Shown here: positions 17,563-27,058 of the stretch, in pieces
Position numbering within the stretch: the stretch's first letter is position 1
Layout of the letters: every line of letters begins with the position of its first letter
Assembly (NCBI GenBank): GCA_910579165.1
Contig: CAJTTF010000007.1
Coordinates: forward strand, 16,564 to 80,563
Length of the DNA stretch: 64,000 nt
DNA from: an uncultured Atopobiaceae bacterium
GTDB lineage: Bacteria; Actinomycetota; Coriobacteriia; Coriobacteriales; Atopobiaceae
Reading direction: 5' to 3'
Position numbers and translations under genes: made by a program
The notes under the pieces: model-generated
What the model was told of the DNA's origin: nothing
The model's input: only the letters and a program-made list of their open reading frames with translations
The model's database searches: none

Positions 17563-18939
17563 ATGTACTCCGTACCAATTCAAACGAAACCGCTATCGTA
17601 TGCAGACGCATGTGAGGCGCTCACGCTTCAGCTAAGGATAGGCATCGATCCTGTTCTAGAAACAGTCATTGAGATGCTTGAGGTTCTTGGAAATCCTCAG
17701 TCCTACTTTGATGTCATCCAAATTGGGGGAACTAATGGTAAAACCTCCACCTCTCGCTACACGGCCGCTTTTCTTGAAGCGGCTCTAAAGGATATCAACG
17801 GCACGCCTGAGGACATGCCTCTCGTTGGTCTCTATACGAGCCCAGAGCTGGAGCGAGTGAATGAGCGCATCGTACTTGATGGCGAGGATGTAGCAGATGA
17901 GCTCTTTGCCACTGGCGTCGCGGCAGCTCAGGCTGCGGGCGAGAAGGTTAACCACAATCGACTCCTAGCAGGAGAGAGTCTCTACAACATTACACAATTT
18001 GATCTTCTTACGGTTGCGGCTCTCGTTATATTCGCCCTTAAGAATGTGAAGGTGGCCGTTTTGGAAGTAGGAATGGGAGGGAGATGGGATGCCACAACCG
18101 CCACAACCCCTCTTATTACGGCAATTACTGGCGTAGACCTTGATCACACAAAAATATTGGGCGAGACCAAAGCGCAGATTGCCCAAGAAAAAGCGGCCAT
18201 CATTAAGCCGGGACAGCGGGTTTTTTTTGGAGCAGGAGTTGCTGAGGATCCTGAAGTACGCGCCATTGTAGATGCCCGTTGTGATGCCTGCTCTATAGAG
18301 CCGGAGTATATTCCGGCGCAGGTGCCCCTAGAAAAGTGCGTCTCGGCAAAGGCATCTTCAGCAAATGACCTCCCTACAAAGGAGCAGGCAGGTCACACTT
18401 CCAGAGGGACACACATCCCGCACTACCAGGCAGCCAACATTGCTCTCTCCAAGGCTCTCGCCGAAGCATACCTTCAGCATGGCCTCTCTCCGCAAACCAC
18501 AGTAGACCTACTAGAGCACACGCTCATTCCAGGTCGCTTTGAGATTCTCTCAGAGAGGCCCTTTCATATCATCGATGCTGCCCATAACCCCCAGTCCGTG
18601 CGTGTTTCCATGGATGAGCTACGCGCTTTTCAGGCTACGCAAGACGAGCCTATAAGTGCCCTCATAGCCATGTTTGCCGATAAAGACACAGAGCAGATGG
18701 CTGCCCTCATCGCGAATAGCCTGGATCCCAGGGCAGATATCTATGTTACACAAACGCACAATGAGCGCTGTTTATCGGCAGTACGTCTGGGAGAGTTGTT
18801 CTCGACATTGGGAAGAGCGCCAGCGCGCATCTTTGAGAGTGTTCCTGACGCCTGTGATGCCCTGGCTCAAGGGGACTACATTGCAATTGGTACAATCACG
18901 CTTGCCGGTGAGGTTAAAACGTTCGAAAAGAGCGGATAG
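17563..18939 (+). CDS. folC: Folylpolyglutamate synthase / dihydrofolate synthase
   Basis: Cytosolic Mur-ligase-family enzyme that adds glutamate to dihydropteroate and to reduced folates. The 458-residue protein shows the P-loop IGGTNGKTST, a GLYTSPEL segment, the VLEVGMGGRWDAT motif, and a C-terminal Mur-ligase domain with IIDAAHNPQS. The valS-folC pair is common in Firmicutes and Actinobacteria and here forms one transcription unit with the acidic protein upstream. ATG 17563 is used; the TTG just before it (17560) is possible. No clear ribosome-binding site, consistent with coupling to valS. Confidence 0.93.
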   Translation: MYSVPIQTKPLSYADACEALTLQLRIGIDPVLETVIEMLEVLGNPQSYFDVIQIGGTNGKTSTSRYTAAFLEAALKDINGTPEDMPLVGLYTSPELERVNERIVLDGEDVADELFATGVAAAQAAGEKVNHNRLLAGESLYNITQFDLLTVAALVIFALKNVKVAVLEVGMGGRWDATTATTPLITAITGVDLDHTKILGETKAQIAQEKAAIIKPGQRVFFGAGVAEDPEVRAIVDARCDACSIEPEYIPAQVPLEKCVSAKASSANDLPTKEQAGHTSRGTHIPHYQAANIALSKALAEAYLQHGLSPQTTVDLLEHTLIPGRFEILSERPFHIIDAAHNPQSVRVSMDELRAFQATQDEPISALIAMFADKDTEQMAALIANSLDPRADIYVTQTHNERCLSAVRLGELFSTLGRAPARIFESVPDACDALAQGDYIAIGTITLAGEVKTFEKSG

Positions 18940-18950
18940 TCTGATACAAT
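18922..18950 (+). promoter_or_regulatory. Putative extended -10 promoter
   Basis: TTCGAA (18922-18927) as a weak -35, 17-base spacer, and the extended -10 TGATACAAT (18942-18950). It overlaps the end of folC and would start transcription about 30 bases before the zinc-ribbon gene. The same TGATACAAT occurs at 43650-43658. Confidence 0.5.
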
Positions 18951-18990
18951 CGTTTTCGTTATAGTGATTTTTAGCTGAAAAGGATATAGC

Positions 18991-19422
18991 ATGTCAGATC
19001 TTCTCGACCAAATTGTGACTCCAGAGGTGAGTATCGTGCTCTACCTCATGCTTATTTGTGTCATTTTGCTTTACGCGCTTTCCATTGTGTACGTTGTGCG
19101 CGATGCGCAGCGCCGCGGCGCGGAACCTTGGTGGCTCTGGGCGTGTATCTCCGTTGTTCCTGTGGTGGGTCTTCTTGCCTACGTAATTTTGCGTCCTTCC
19201 AGCTACATGGTTGATAGGGAAGAGCAAGATTTGGATATCGCCCTCAGAGAGCATCAACTTTCTCATTACGGTATCTGCCCTAAGTGTGGCACCGCCATCG
19301 ACCGTGATTTTATCGTTTGCCCCATTTGTAATACGCAAGTGAGAAACGTGTGTCCTACGTGTCACCGTCCTCTCAACGCAGATTGGAAAGTTTGCCCTTA
19401 TTGTAGGACGCGCATTCAGTAG
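18991..19422 (+). CDS. Membrane-anchored double zinc-ribbon protein
   Basis: A 143-residue protein of unknown role. Two hydrophobic helices (about 14-36 and 47-66) form a hairpin with a basic turn (RDAQRRG), followed by a cytosolic C-terminal domain with eight cysteines in four CxxC pairs (CPKC, CPIC, CPTC, CPYC): a double zinc ribbon of the DZR type. Such proteins often scaffold or sense at the membrane, but no specific function can be given. RBS AAAGGATATAGC precedes ATG 18991. It may be co-transcribed with nth. Confidence 0.8.
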   Translation: MSDLLDQIVTPEVSIVLYLMLICVILLYALSIVYVVRDAQRRGAEPWWLWACISVVPVVGLLAYVILRPSSYMVDREEQDLDIALREHQLSHYGICPKCGTAIDRDFIVCPICNTQVRNVCPTCHRPLNADWKVCPYCRTRIQ

Positions 19423-19502
19423 GGCCCAAACAGCTCTTTTTATCACCTTGGTTCACCTCTCATACATTGCAAAAGTTTTAAAACACTCGCTTTTGATTCA
19501 CG

Positions 19503-20165
19503 TTGCCCAGAGAATCCATAAAAAATAAGAAGACGCGAGCTCAAGAGATTGAGACGCGCCTCTATGCCACGTATGGCGCGGGTAATCCCTCTCTTCACTT
19601 TTCCAATCCCTTTGAACTTACCATTGCCGTTGTTCTTTCCGCGCAGTGCACCGATGAAGCTGTCAACAAGGTGACGCCCAAGCTCTTCGCCACCTATCCG
19701 CATCCTGCTGACTTGGCCGCCGCCCCTCTTGCTGATATCGAGAAGATCATTCACCCTCTTGGGTTTTTCCGTGTAAAAGCGCAAAAGCTCAAAGGTCTTG
19801 CGCAAATGTGCGTTGCTGAGTACGCCTCAACGGTGCCCGCAAACATTGATGAGCTGCAGAAACTTCCCGGCGTTGGGCGCAAAACTGCTAATTGCGTTAT
19901 GGCTGCAGGCTTTGGGAAGGCACACGGTATCGCCGTCGATACGCACGTTTTTCGGATTGCTCACCGCTTGAACCTTGCGACAAAAGCAGATAGCACGCCA
20001 GAAAAAGTTGAAGCAAAGCTCATGCGTCTCTACGATCAAAAAGACTGGATTTACATCAATCATCAGATGGTTTTATTTGGGAGAGAATTCTGCCGAGCTA
20101 AACGTCCTCTCTGCGATTCCTGTCCACTTTCTGACCTTTGCCCTTCTGCTTTCGTATTAAACTAG
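19503..20165 (+). CDS. nth: Endonuclease III
   Basis: Base-excision repair glycosylase and AP lyase acting on oxidised pyrimidines. The 220-residue protein has the helix-hairpin-helix LPGVGRKTA with the catalytic Lys, the catalytic Asp in GIAVDTHVFR, and the C-terminal 4Fe-4S loop Cx6Cx2Cx5C starting at FCRAKRPLC. The only possible start for the full domain is TTG 19503, two codons after an in-frame stop, and no clear ribosome-binding site is visible, so expression may be low. thrS begins 23 bases after its stop. Confidence 0.93.
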   Translation: MPRESIKNKKTRAQEIETRLYATYGAGNPSLHFSNPFELTIAVVLSAQCTDEAVNKVTPKLFATYPHPADLAAAPLADIEKIIHPLGFFRVKAQKLKGLAQMCVAEYASTVPANIDELQKLPGVGRKTANCVMAAGFGKAHGIAVDTHVFRIAHRLNLATKADSTPEKVEAKLMRLYDQKDWIYINHQMVLFGREFCRAKRPLCDSCPLSDLCPSAFVLN

Positions 20166-20188
20166 GAAAGCCCAAGAAAGGATTGAGT

Positions 20189-22144
20189 ATGCTGTCAATA
20201 GTACTTCCTGATGACTCAAAAAAAGAACTTGAAGAAGGCGCGACCGCAGCAGATTTGGCTGCCTCCATTGGTCCCGGCCTTCAAAAGGCCGCTTTAGCAG
20301 CCACCATTAATGGCGTTCCCAGTGACCTTTCTACGCCTTTGCATGATGGAGATGATGTTGCCATCCTTACTGCTAAACAGCCAGAAGGTCTCGCAATTCT
20401 TAGGCATTCCACAGCTCATATTCTTGCAGAGGCGGTTATAGAACTCTTTGCTGACGTTGCCTTGGGTTATGGACCCTCCATAGAAAATGGTTTTTACTAT
20501 GACTTCCAGACGCCTGACCAAATTACGCCTGAGTCCTTTGAAAAGCTTGAAGCGCGTATGCGCGAGATTATTGCTGCTGATAAGCCCTTTGTGCGTGAAG
20601 TTGTATCACGCCAAAAAGCGCAGGAAATCTTCGCCGACCAGCCCCTGAAGCTTGAAACTCTGGACGAGCTGGACCCGTCGGAAGAAGTAGTTGTCTACAG
20701 GCATGGTGACCATGTTGAGCTCTGTCATGGCCCACATGTCCCTTCGGCAGGAACAATCCCTTCTGATTCCTTTGAGATTGCTCGGACCTCTGGCGCATAC
20801 TGGAAAGGTGATTCCTCCAAACAGATGCTCCAGCGGGTCTACGGCAACCAGTTTGCCACCAAGAAGGAGCTTAAAGCCTTCAACGAAATGATGGAAGAGG
20901 CAAAGGCACGCGACCACCGCATCTTAGGTCCTCGCCTTGGCATTTTTGAGACGTTTGAGGAGGTAGGACCAGGTCTCCCGCTCTTTTTCCCCAATGGGGC
21001 ACGCGTGGTGAGAACGCTTCAGGAATGGCTGAGACGAGACCTTTACGCTGCTGGTTATGAAGAAGTCATTACGCCGCATATCTATAAAAGCGATGTTTGG
21101 AAGACCTCGGGTCATTACGATTTCTACCAAGAAAATATGTACTTCTTTACGGTCAACGAAAAGCAAGAGACAGATGGCATCTCACCTACGTTAAAGAAGT
21201 CTGAGGCAGGGGAGGGCCAGGAATTTGGCGTAAAACCCATGAACTGCCCAGGGCACGTTCTCCTCTATAACTCAGATCTGCATAGCTACCGAGATCTACC
21301 CCTTCGCTATTTTGAATTTGGCACGGTGTACCGCCATGAACTATCGGGAGCTGTCAACGGTCTCTTCAGGGCGCGTGGCTTTACCCAGGATGACGCTCAC
21401 ATTTTCTGCCGAGAAGATCAGGTCATAGATGAAGTCACAGAAATCATGAAGCTTGTTGACCACATCATGTCAACGTTTGATCTTTCCTATGAGGCAGAGA
21501 TATCAACTCGTCCTGCTCACTCTATTGGCACCGATGACATGTGGGACAAGGCGGAGAACTTCTTGAAAGAGGCGTGCAAGCAGCGCAACATCCCCTTCGA
21601 TATCAACGAGGGTGACGGCGCATTTTACGGACCCAAGATTGACATCAAGGTAAAGGATTCTATAGGCAGAACCTGGCAATGTTCTACTATCCAGGTTGAC
21701 TTTAATCTTCCTGAGCGCTTTGATCTCACGTATCGCACAAAGGACAACTCAACTGCACGTCCATGGATGCTGCACCGCGCAATCTTTGGTTCCATCGAGC
21801 GATTCCTTGGTATTCTGATAGAACACTACTCAGGTGCGCTGCCACTTTGGCTCGCACCGGTGCAAGCCGTGATTATCCCTATCGCCGACCGTCATCTTGA
21901 CTATGCAGAAAAGATTGCTCATGAGATGCGAGCCGTTGGTGGCCGGGTTGATGTGGATACGCATTCCGAACCCATGCGCGCAAAGATTGCCAAAGCGCAA
22001 GAGCAAAAGATTCCATACATGCTCATCGTGGGTGATAAAGAAGCGCAAAACAATACCGTCAGCGTGCGCGAGCGCAAAGAGGGCGATTTGGGAATCCAAT
22101 CGGTCGAAGATTTCACGCGCACGCTTGCAGACGCACAGATTTAA
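20189..22144 (+). CDS. thrS: Threonyl-tRNA synthetase
   Basis: Class II synthetase for tRNA-Thr. The 651-residue protein starts with a TGS domain (about 1-65), then the editing/SAD domain with HSTAHILAEAV and the YGPSIENGFYYDF segment, the class II catalytic core with KPMNCPGH (zinc-binding Cys and flanking residues), and a C-terminal anticodon-binding domain. ATG 20189 follows AAAGGA and begins the TGS strand, so it is preferred over the longer frame starting 20138. The 3' end runs into a 17-nt tandem repeat. Confidence 0.96.
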   Translation: MLSIVLPDDSKKELEEGATAADLAASIGPGLQKAALAATINGVPSDLSTPLHDGDDVAILTAKQPEGLAILRHSTAHILAEAVIELFADVALGYGPSIENGFYYDFQTPDQITPESFEKLEARMREIIAADKPFVREVVSRQKAQEIFADQPLKLETLDELDPSEEVVVYRHGDHVELCHGPHVPSAGTIPSDSFEIARTSGAYWKGDSSKQMLQRVYGNQFATKKELKAFNEMMEEAKARDHRILGPRLGIFETFEEVGPGLPLFFPNGARVVRTLQEWLRRDLYAAGYEEVITPHIYKSDVWKTSGHYDFYQENMYFFTVNEKQETDGISPTLKKSEAGEGQEFGVKPMNCPGHVLLYNSDLHSYRDLPLRYFEFGTVYRHELSGAVNGLFRARGFTQDDAHIFCREDQVIDEVTEIMKLVDHIMSTFDLSYEAEISTRPAHSIGTDDMWDKAENFLKEACKQRNIPFDINEGDGAFYGPKIDIKVKDSIGRTWQCSTIQVDFNLPERFDLTYRTKDNSTARPWMLHRAIFGSIERFLGILIEHYSGALPLWLAPVQAVIIPIADRHLDYAEKIAHEMRAVGGRVDVDTHSEPMRAKIAKAQEQKIPYMLIVGDKEAQNNTVSVRERKEGDLGIQSVEDFTRTLADAQI

Positions 22145-22201
22145 GCAGCGCGCACGTTTAGGTAACGCGCAAGCTCGGGCAACGTGCAAGTTTAGGAGGC
22201 C
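22132..22201 (+). repeat. 17-nt tandem repeats between thrS and rbsK
   Basis: Three 17-nt units at 22151-22167, 22168-22184 and 22185-22201 follow a 19-nt related unit (22132-22150) that contains the thrS stop. Consensus roughly CGCAAGTTTAGGCAACG. The last unit supplies the TTTAGGAGG that serves as the rbsK ribosome-binding site. Confidence 0.65.
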
Positions 22202-22206
22202 ATCTC

Positions 22207-23118
22207 ATGTCTAAGGTTCTCGTTCTGGGCAGCTTAAACATGGATCTTTCCATTAACTGTGACCGCATCCCCGATGCAGGGGAGACGCTTGCCGGATCGG
22301 GGTTCATTACTAATCCCGGCGGTAAAGGCGCAAATCAGGCCGTTGCAGCTGCACGACTAGGCGCCGATGTTCACTTCATAGGAGCTGTGGGCAATGATGC
22401 GTTTGGCGAGGTACTTATAGGTTGCCTTGAGGGCGCCAATATCAATACGGCGCACATTTTTACCTCTGAAACCCTTCCTACGGGGACCGCGTCTATCATT
22501 CGCGTTGATGGCAATAATCGAATCATCTTGTCTCATGGTGCAAACTACGCTCTGGATAAAGATGCTGTTCTAAAGACGATTGATGAAGTGGGTGAGGCTG
22601 GAGATATTTTTCTCGCTCAGTTTGAAAACGAGCCTTCGCTTACGTATGCTGCCCTTGAATGCGCACACAAGCACGGCCTTTTCACGATGATTAATCCTGC
22701 GCCTGCCCGAGAGATTCCAGAGGAAGTCTGGCCCAACCTTGACTACGTGTGCATCAATGAAACGGAATGCGAGATTCTCTGCGGACAATACCCCTATGGA
22801 CTTGAGGATGCAGCGGAGGCTGCCAAAAAAATTCACGCTAAGGGCCCTTCGCAAGTTGTTATTACCTTGGGCTCGCAAGGGGCGTTTGGCTCAGATAAGG
22901 AAGGCTCGTTTTTTGTGCCAGCGAGAAAAGTAGAAGCGCTTGACACCACAGCAGCCGGCGATACCTTTATTGGGGCGATGATTGCTGGTCGTTCGCGCTC
23001 CATGGGCTTTAAGGAATCTATGGAATATGCCACCAAAGCCTCATCGCTTACGGTCTCCCGTTTGGGGGCGATGCAATCGATTCCTTCGCAATCTGAGGTT
23101 GAAGAACTACTCGTTTAA
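22207..23118 (+). CDS. rbsK: Ribokinase
   Basis: PfkB-family sugar kinase that makes ribose 5-phosphate from ribose and ATP. The 303-residue protein has the N-terminal GSLNMDLS and NPGGKGANQAVAAARLG signature and the C-terminal DTTAAGDTFIGAM signature with the catalytic Asp. The next gene encodes a nucleoside hydrolase that releases ribose, so the pair probably salvages ribose from nucleosides. ATG 22207 follows TAGGAGG. Confidence 0.92.
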   Translation: MSKVLVLGSLNMDLSINCDRIPDAGETLAGSGFITNPGGKGANQAVAAARLGADVHFIGAVGNDAFGEVLIGCLEGANINTAHIFTSETLPTGTASIIRVDGNNRIILSHGANYALDKDAVLKTIDEVGEAGDIFLAQFENEPSLTYAALECAHKHGLFTMINPAPAREIPEEVWPNLDYVCINETECEILCGQYPYGLEDAAEAAKKIHAKGPSQVVITLGSQGAFGSDKEGSFFVPARKVEALDTTAAGDTFIGAMIAGRSRSMGFKESMEYATKASSLTVSRLGAMQSIPSQSEVEELLV

Positions 23119-23204
23119 ATACTACCCGCAGAACAATAGCAACTAGACCCTTCCCTTATAACATTACCCGGCTGAACACTGTCCGTCTTAACAAAGGAGC
23201 CAAC

Positions 23205-24161
23205 ATGGCTAAGAAAGTAATACTTGACCTCGATACCGGCATTGATGACGCCCTTGCCATTTTCTATTGCTTGGGCTCTCCAGAGCTTGAGCTTATTGGC
23301 ATTACGGGGACCTATGGCAATGTCCAGGTAGCGCAGGGAGTTCGCAATGCGCTTGCTATTCTCGCCCTCTGCGGACGCGATGACGTTCCGGTTTTTCTCG
23401 GTGAGCCCCATGCCCTTTCCAAAAAGAGCTTTGAAGTGATGGAGATATCTGAGTTCATTCACGGTAAAAACGGCATCGGCAACGTTGGAATCCCTGACGC
23501 TGAGCGCCAGCCGGAAAGCATGGGTGCCGTCGATTTCATTATTGAGTCAGCTCACACGTATCAAAAAGATCTCCTCTATATTCCTACTGGCCCACAAACC
23601 AATATGGCGACAGCTCTTAGAAAAGACCCCTCTATTAAGGATAGGATTGGCAGAATGATCCTCATGGGAGGCGCTCTTACGGTGCCAGGAAACGTGCAAC
23701 CTTGGGCTGAGGCCAATATCAATCAAGACCCCGAGGCTGCAAATGAGACCTTTCGCTCGGGGCTCCCTGCTACCATGATAGGCCTTGACGTAACACTTCA
23801 GACCCTTTTGACCTATAAAGAAACGCAAGTATGGCGTGACCTCAATACGCCTCAAGGCGCGTTTGTTGCGGATATGACCGACTACTACATCAAGGCATAC
23901 GAGACAACCGCTCCTTACCTTGGAGGGTGTGGCCTACATGACCCGCTTGCAGTGGGTGTTGCAGCCGATCCTTCGCTGGTGAAATGCTTAGATATCAACA
24001 TGAAGGTCGATACGGAAGATCCTGTACGCGGCCGCACAATTGGCAACGAAATGAAGCTTAATAATTCCGATAAAACGATGAACGTTGCCGTAGAGGTTGA
24101 TGTCCCGCGCTTTTTAGATGAATTCATGGCACGCATCACACGCGTTGCTCAAGGCTCATAG
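23205..24161 (+). CDS. Inosine-uridine preferring nucleoside hydrolase family
   Basis: Hydrolyses ribonucleosides to base and ribose. The 318-residue protein begins with the calcium-binding DLDTGIDDALA motif near residue 8, has the PTGPQTNMA segment and the LMGGAL loop, and near its C-terminal third the GGCGLHDPLAV segment with the conserved His and Asp. It lies 86 bases after rbsK, with RBS AAAGGAG. Whether it prefers purine or pyrimidine nucleosides cannot be read here. The last 32 coding bases are duplicated just after its stop. Confidence 0.92.
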   Translation: MAKKVILDLDTGIDDALAIFYCLGSPELELIGITGTYGNVQVAQGVRNALAILALCGRDDVPVFLGEPHALSKKSFEVMEISEFIHGKNGIGNVGIPDAERQPESMGAVDFIIESAHTYQKDLLYIPTGPQTNMATALRKDPSIKDRIGRMILMGGALTVPGNVQPWAEANINQDPEAANETFRSGLPATMIGLDVTLQTLLTYKETQVWRDLNTPQGAFVADMTDYYIKAYETTAPYLGGCGLHDPLAVGVAADPSLVKCLDINMKVDTEDPVRGRTIGNEMKLNNSDKTMNVAVEVDVPRFLDEFMARITRVAQGS

Positions 24162-24199
24162 TCTTCACATGGCACGCATCACACGCGTTGCTCAAGGCT
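24125..24199 (+). repeat. Duplicated 3' end of the nucleoside hydrolase gene
   Basis: Bases 24125-24156 (coding) and 24168-24199 (after the stop) are identical over 32 bp, with a 43-bp period. Beyond 32 bp the copies diverge quickly. The second copy has no function that I can see. Confidence 0.95.
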
Positions 24200-24539
24200 T
24201 ATACTTCTTTGGCCGCCTTCTGAGCTTGTGGAGACTTTGTGAAGATGGCCGTCACATAAAAAAAGACAGCAGGAGAGCGGGGGAGATGGCTATACTAGTC
24301 AGGCTGACTTTTTTTGAAGGCATGTGTAAATTTGCGCATTTACCCTCATCCACTTAGTCGGGCGTATCCAAACGGATGCATAGATTTAATCTCTCGGCGC
24401 GCCAGGTTGCGTCGAAGATGATCGCGCTCGCGTGTGTTGGGGTCTTCACAAAAGACAGCATTACCGCGGAAGTGATTCTCTGGGAACAAGCAGAAAGGCT
24501 GCTTGAAGGGCCCAAAATCACATGAGGAAAGGTTGCTCA
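24200..24539 (+). promoter_or_regulatory. Leader region of the ribosomal block
   Basis: No gene is seen here. A good -10 hexamer TATACT lies at 24291-24296, without a clear -35. Downstream are three small stem-loops: GTAAAT-TTGCGC-ATTTAC (about 24326-24343), GTATCC-AAAC-GGATGC (about 24364-24379) and the perfect 7-bp CAAGCAG-AAAGG-CTGCTTG at 24487-24505, 20 bases before the rplC ribosome-binding site. A leader of about 240 nt is long enough for feedback control by a ribosomal protein, but this is inference. rpsJ, which usually heads this operon, is not here. Confidence 0.4.
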
Positions 24540-25169
24540 ATGGCAGCTTCAATTCTTGGCAAAAAGCTAGGAATGACACAGATTTTTGATGAGGACGCTA
24601 ATGTCGTTCCCGTTACAGTCATTCAAGCTGGCCCTTGCGTTGTCTCGCAAGTCAAATCTCAAGACACTTGTGGCTACGATGCTATCCAGGTTGGTTTTGA
24701 GGAAATAGACGAATCCAAGCTCAATAAGCCCCAGGCTGGCCATTTCAAAAAGGCCGGCGTTCCTGCCATGCGTTATGTGCGCGAGATTCCGCTTGCCACG
24801 AGTGCTGAGGGCGAAGAGATAAAGGTTGGCGACACTATTACCGTCTCTGCCTTTGAGGGCGCTACAACCGTTGATGTTGTAGGGACTTCTAAGGGTAAGG
24901 GCTATCAAGGAACCATTAAGCGTTGGAACTTTGCTCGTGGCCCCATGACGCACGGTTCAAGAAATCAACGCCGTCCAGGCTCCATTGGTCAGTGCGCATA
25001 TCCTGCACGCGTCAGAAAAGGCCTTCATATGGCTGGTCATATGGGCGATGAGCGCGTTACTGTTAAGAACCTGAAGCTTGTACGCATTGATCCAGAGCAG
25101 AACCTCATGCTGATAAAAGGTGCAGTACCAGGTCCTAAGAATGCATTAGTAGAAATCCACACGGCCTAA
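24540..25169 (+). CDS. rplC: 50S ribosomal protein L3
   Basis: Early-assembly protein near the peptidyl-transferase centre. 209 residues, starting AASILGKKLGMTQIF and holding the conserved GKGYQGTIKRWNF and GSIGQCAYPARVRKG stretch with the usual methylated-Gln loop. ATG 24540 after AGGAAAGG is preferred to the upstream ATG 24522. First gene of the ribosomal block in this genome. Confidence 0.97.
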   Translation: MAASILGKKLGMTQIFDEDANVVPVTVIQAGPCVVSQVKSQDTCGYDAIQVGFEEIDESKLNKPQAGHFKKAGVPAMRYVREIPLATSAEGEEIKVGDTITVSAFEGATTVDVVGTSKGKGYQGTIKRWNFARGPMTHGSRNQRRPGSIGQCAYPARVRKGLHMAGHMGDERVTVKNLKLVRIDPEQNLMLIKGAVPGPKNALVEIHTA

Positions 25170-25200
25170 GGCCAGTTAATTACTTAGGCTAGGAGATGTC

Positions 25201-25827
25201 ATGGCACAGATAAAAATGAAAGATATGCAAGGCAAAGAGCAGGGAGCTCTTACTCTTGCGGACTCTGTTTTCTCGGCAGAGCCCAACATTGCTCTTATTC
25301 ATCACGTTATTAAGAATCAGCTTTCCTCCGCACGCCAGGGGACTCATAAGGTTAAGGGTCGCTCGGAAGTTTCTGGAGGCGGAATTAAGCCGTGGCGCCA
25401 AAAAGGAACCGGTCGTGCACGCCAAGGTTCCATTCGCGCGGTTCAGTGGGTTGGCGGAGGCCGTGCTTTTGGACCAGTTCCCAGAACTCACATTAAGCAC
25501 TCAAACAAAAAGGAAATTAAAGCTGCTCTGCGCTCTGTCCTTTCCGGCAAAGCTGCGGACGGAGAACTTATTATTCTTGATAAGCTCACCTTTACGGCCC
25601 CTAAGACGCGAGATGCCAAGAAGGTTATTGATGCTCTTGGTCTTGCCGATAAGCGCATCACACTCGTTCTTCCCGATGACGCTATCTGCGAGTTGCTCGC
25701 GTTTAGAAATCTACCCAAGGTTTCTCTTATCAGCGTCTCTGAGGCCAACGCTCATAATCTCGTCGACAACAAGTGCTTGGTGATGACGCAAGACGTTGCT
25801 AAGAAACTTGAGGAGGTGCTTCAATAA
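25201..25827 (+). CDS. rplD: 50S ribosomal protein L4
   Basis: Lines the polypeptide exit tunnel through its extended loop, seen here as [17 protein letters not shown] and [14 protein letters not shown]. 208 residues, normal length. In enterobacteria L4 represses its own operon; no homologous leader could be recognised here. Its stop overlaps the rplW start (TAATG). Confidence 0.97.
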   Translation: MAQIKMKDMQGKEQGALTLADSVFSAEPNIALIHHVIKNQLSSARQGTHKVKGRSEVSGGGIKPWRQKGTGRARQGSIRAVQWVGGGRAFGPVPRTHIKHSNKKEIKAALRSVLSGKAADGELIILDKLTFTAPKTRDAKKVIDALGLADKRITLVLPDDAICELLAFRNLPKVSLISVSEANAHNLVDNKCLVMTQDVAKKLEEVLQ

Positions 25828-26123
25828 TGCAGTCAGAATATAACGTTATCGTGCGCCCTATTGTCTCTGAGCGCTCTTTTGACCTTAATGAACAGGGAAA
25901 ATATACCTTTGAAGTAGCCCCACAAGCTCCTAAAGAGGAAATTGCCCAGGCCATTGAGAAAATCTTTAACGTTCACGTCAACAAGGTAAACACCATGTGG
26001 GTTAAGCCTAAAACTAAACGTGTTCGTTACAAACCAGGAAAAACACGCCGCTGGAAGAAGGCTATCGTGACACTTGCCGCCGGCGACAAGATTGAAATCT
26101 ATGGAGATGCCGCTGATAACTAG
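25827..26123 (+). CDS. rplW: 50S ribosomal protein L23
   Basis: Sits at the tunnel exit and docks trigger factor and SRP. 98 residues, with the IVRPIVSERS start and the VNTMWVKPKTKRVRYKPGKTRR region. Starts within the rplD stop codon (ATAATG), so translation is coupled. Confidence 0.96.
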   Translation: MQSEYNVIVRPIVSERSFDLNEQGKYTFEVAPQAPKEEIAQAIEKIFNVHVNKVNTMWVKPKTKRVRYKPGKTRRWKKAIVTLAAGDKIEIYGDAADN

Positions 26124-26194
26124 GCAACTACCCTTGGTGTTGAGTGGCAACTCCCAAAATCACTCAGCTAGCAAGGTAGCATGAAAGGAATGCT

Positions 26195-27028
26195 ATGGGA
26201 GTAAAAAGACTAAAACCCACGAGCCCAGGACGTCGCTTTGAGACTGTCTCGGATTTTGCCGAGATCACCACAACGACTCCCGAGAAGTCCCTTCTCGAGC
26301 CGCTCAGCAAAAAGGCCGGCCGCAACAATAATGGCCGCATCACCACGCGTCATCAGGGCGGTGGCCATAAGCGCAAGTATCGTCGTATTGACTTTAAGCG
26401 CCAAAAGGATGGCGTAAGCGCTAAGGTTGCCACCATTGAGTACGACCCCAATCGCTCCGCTCGCATTGCGCTTTTACATTATGCTGATGGAGCCAAGGCG
26501 TACATCCTTGCTCCTAAGGGCATTAAGGTTGGCGATACGATTGAATCAGGTCCTGAGGCAGATATTAAGCCAGGCAACGCTCTTCCTTTGGCCAATATTC
26601 CCGTTGGTACTGTTATCCATGCTATTGAGTTTCAGCCCGGCAAAGGTGCTGCTATCGCGCGCTCTGCTGGCGCTTCTGTGCAGCTCATGGGTAAAGAAGG
26701 AGACTATGCCGTGCTGCGCATGCCCTCCTCCGAGATGCGCCGTGTTCTTATTACCTGCCGTGCCACTATTGGCGAAGTAGGCAACGCAGATCACGCCAAC
26801 ATTCGCATTGGTAAAGCCGGTCGTAACCGCTGGCGTGGCATTCGCCCCACCGTCCGTGGTACCGTTATGAACCCCGTCGATCACCCCCACGGTGGTGGCG
26901 AAGGTAAGAACCACACCTCTGGTCGTCCTTCCGTCTCTCCATGGGGTAAGCCTTCCAAGGGTGCTAAGACACGCAATCCTAAGAAGGGTTCAAATCGTCT
27001 CATTATTCGTCGCCGTAAGACGAAGTAG
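26195..27028 (+). CDS. rplB: 50S ribosomal protein L2
   Basis: Conserved protein needed for subunit joining and peptidyl transfer. 277 residues, with the C-terminal [20 protein letters not shown] motif that contains the essential His. ATG 26195 follows AAAGGAATGCT. Length is normal; no extension. Confidence 0.98.
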   Translation: MGVKRLKPTSPGRRFETVSDFAEITTTTPEKSLLEPLSKKAGRNNNGRITTRHQGGGHKRKYRRIDFKRQKDGVSAKVATIEYDPNRSARIALLHYADGAKAYILAPKGIKVGDTIESGPEADIKPGNALPLANIPVGTVIHAIEFQPGKGAAIARSAGASVQLMGKEGDYAVLRMPSSEMRRVLITCRATIGEVGNADHANIRIGKAGRNRWRGIRPTVRGTVMNPVDHPHGGGEGKNHTSGRPSVSPWGKPSKGAKTRNPKKGSNRLIIRRRKTK

Positions 27029-27058
27029 ATAAGAGTTTAAGAGCAGGAGTTTATATTT

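Noticed and set aside
24118-24357. Reading frame after the nucleoside hydrolase as a separate small gene
   Set aside because: It is made by the duplicated gene end and has no ribosome-binding site.
24200-24539. A displaced or degenerate rpsJ before rplC
   Set aside because: None of the conserved S10 segments appears in any frame of this gap.
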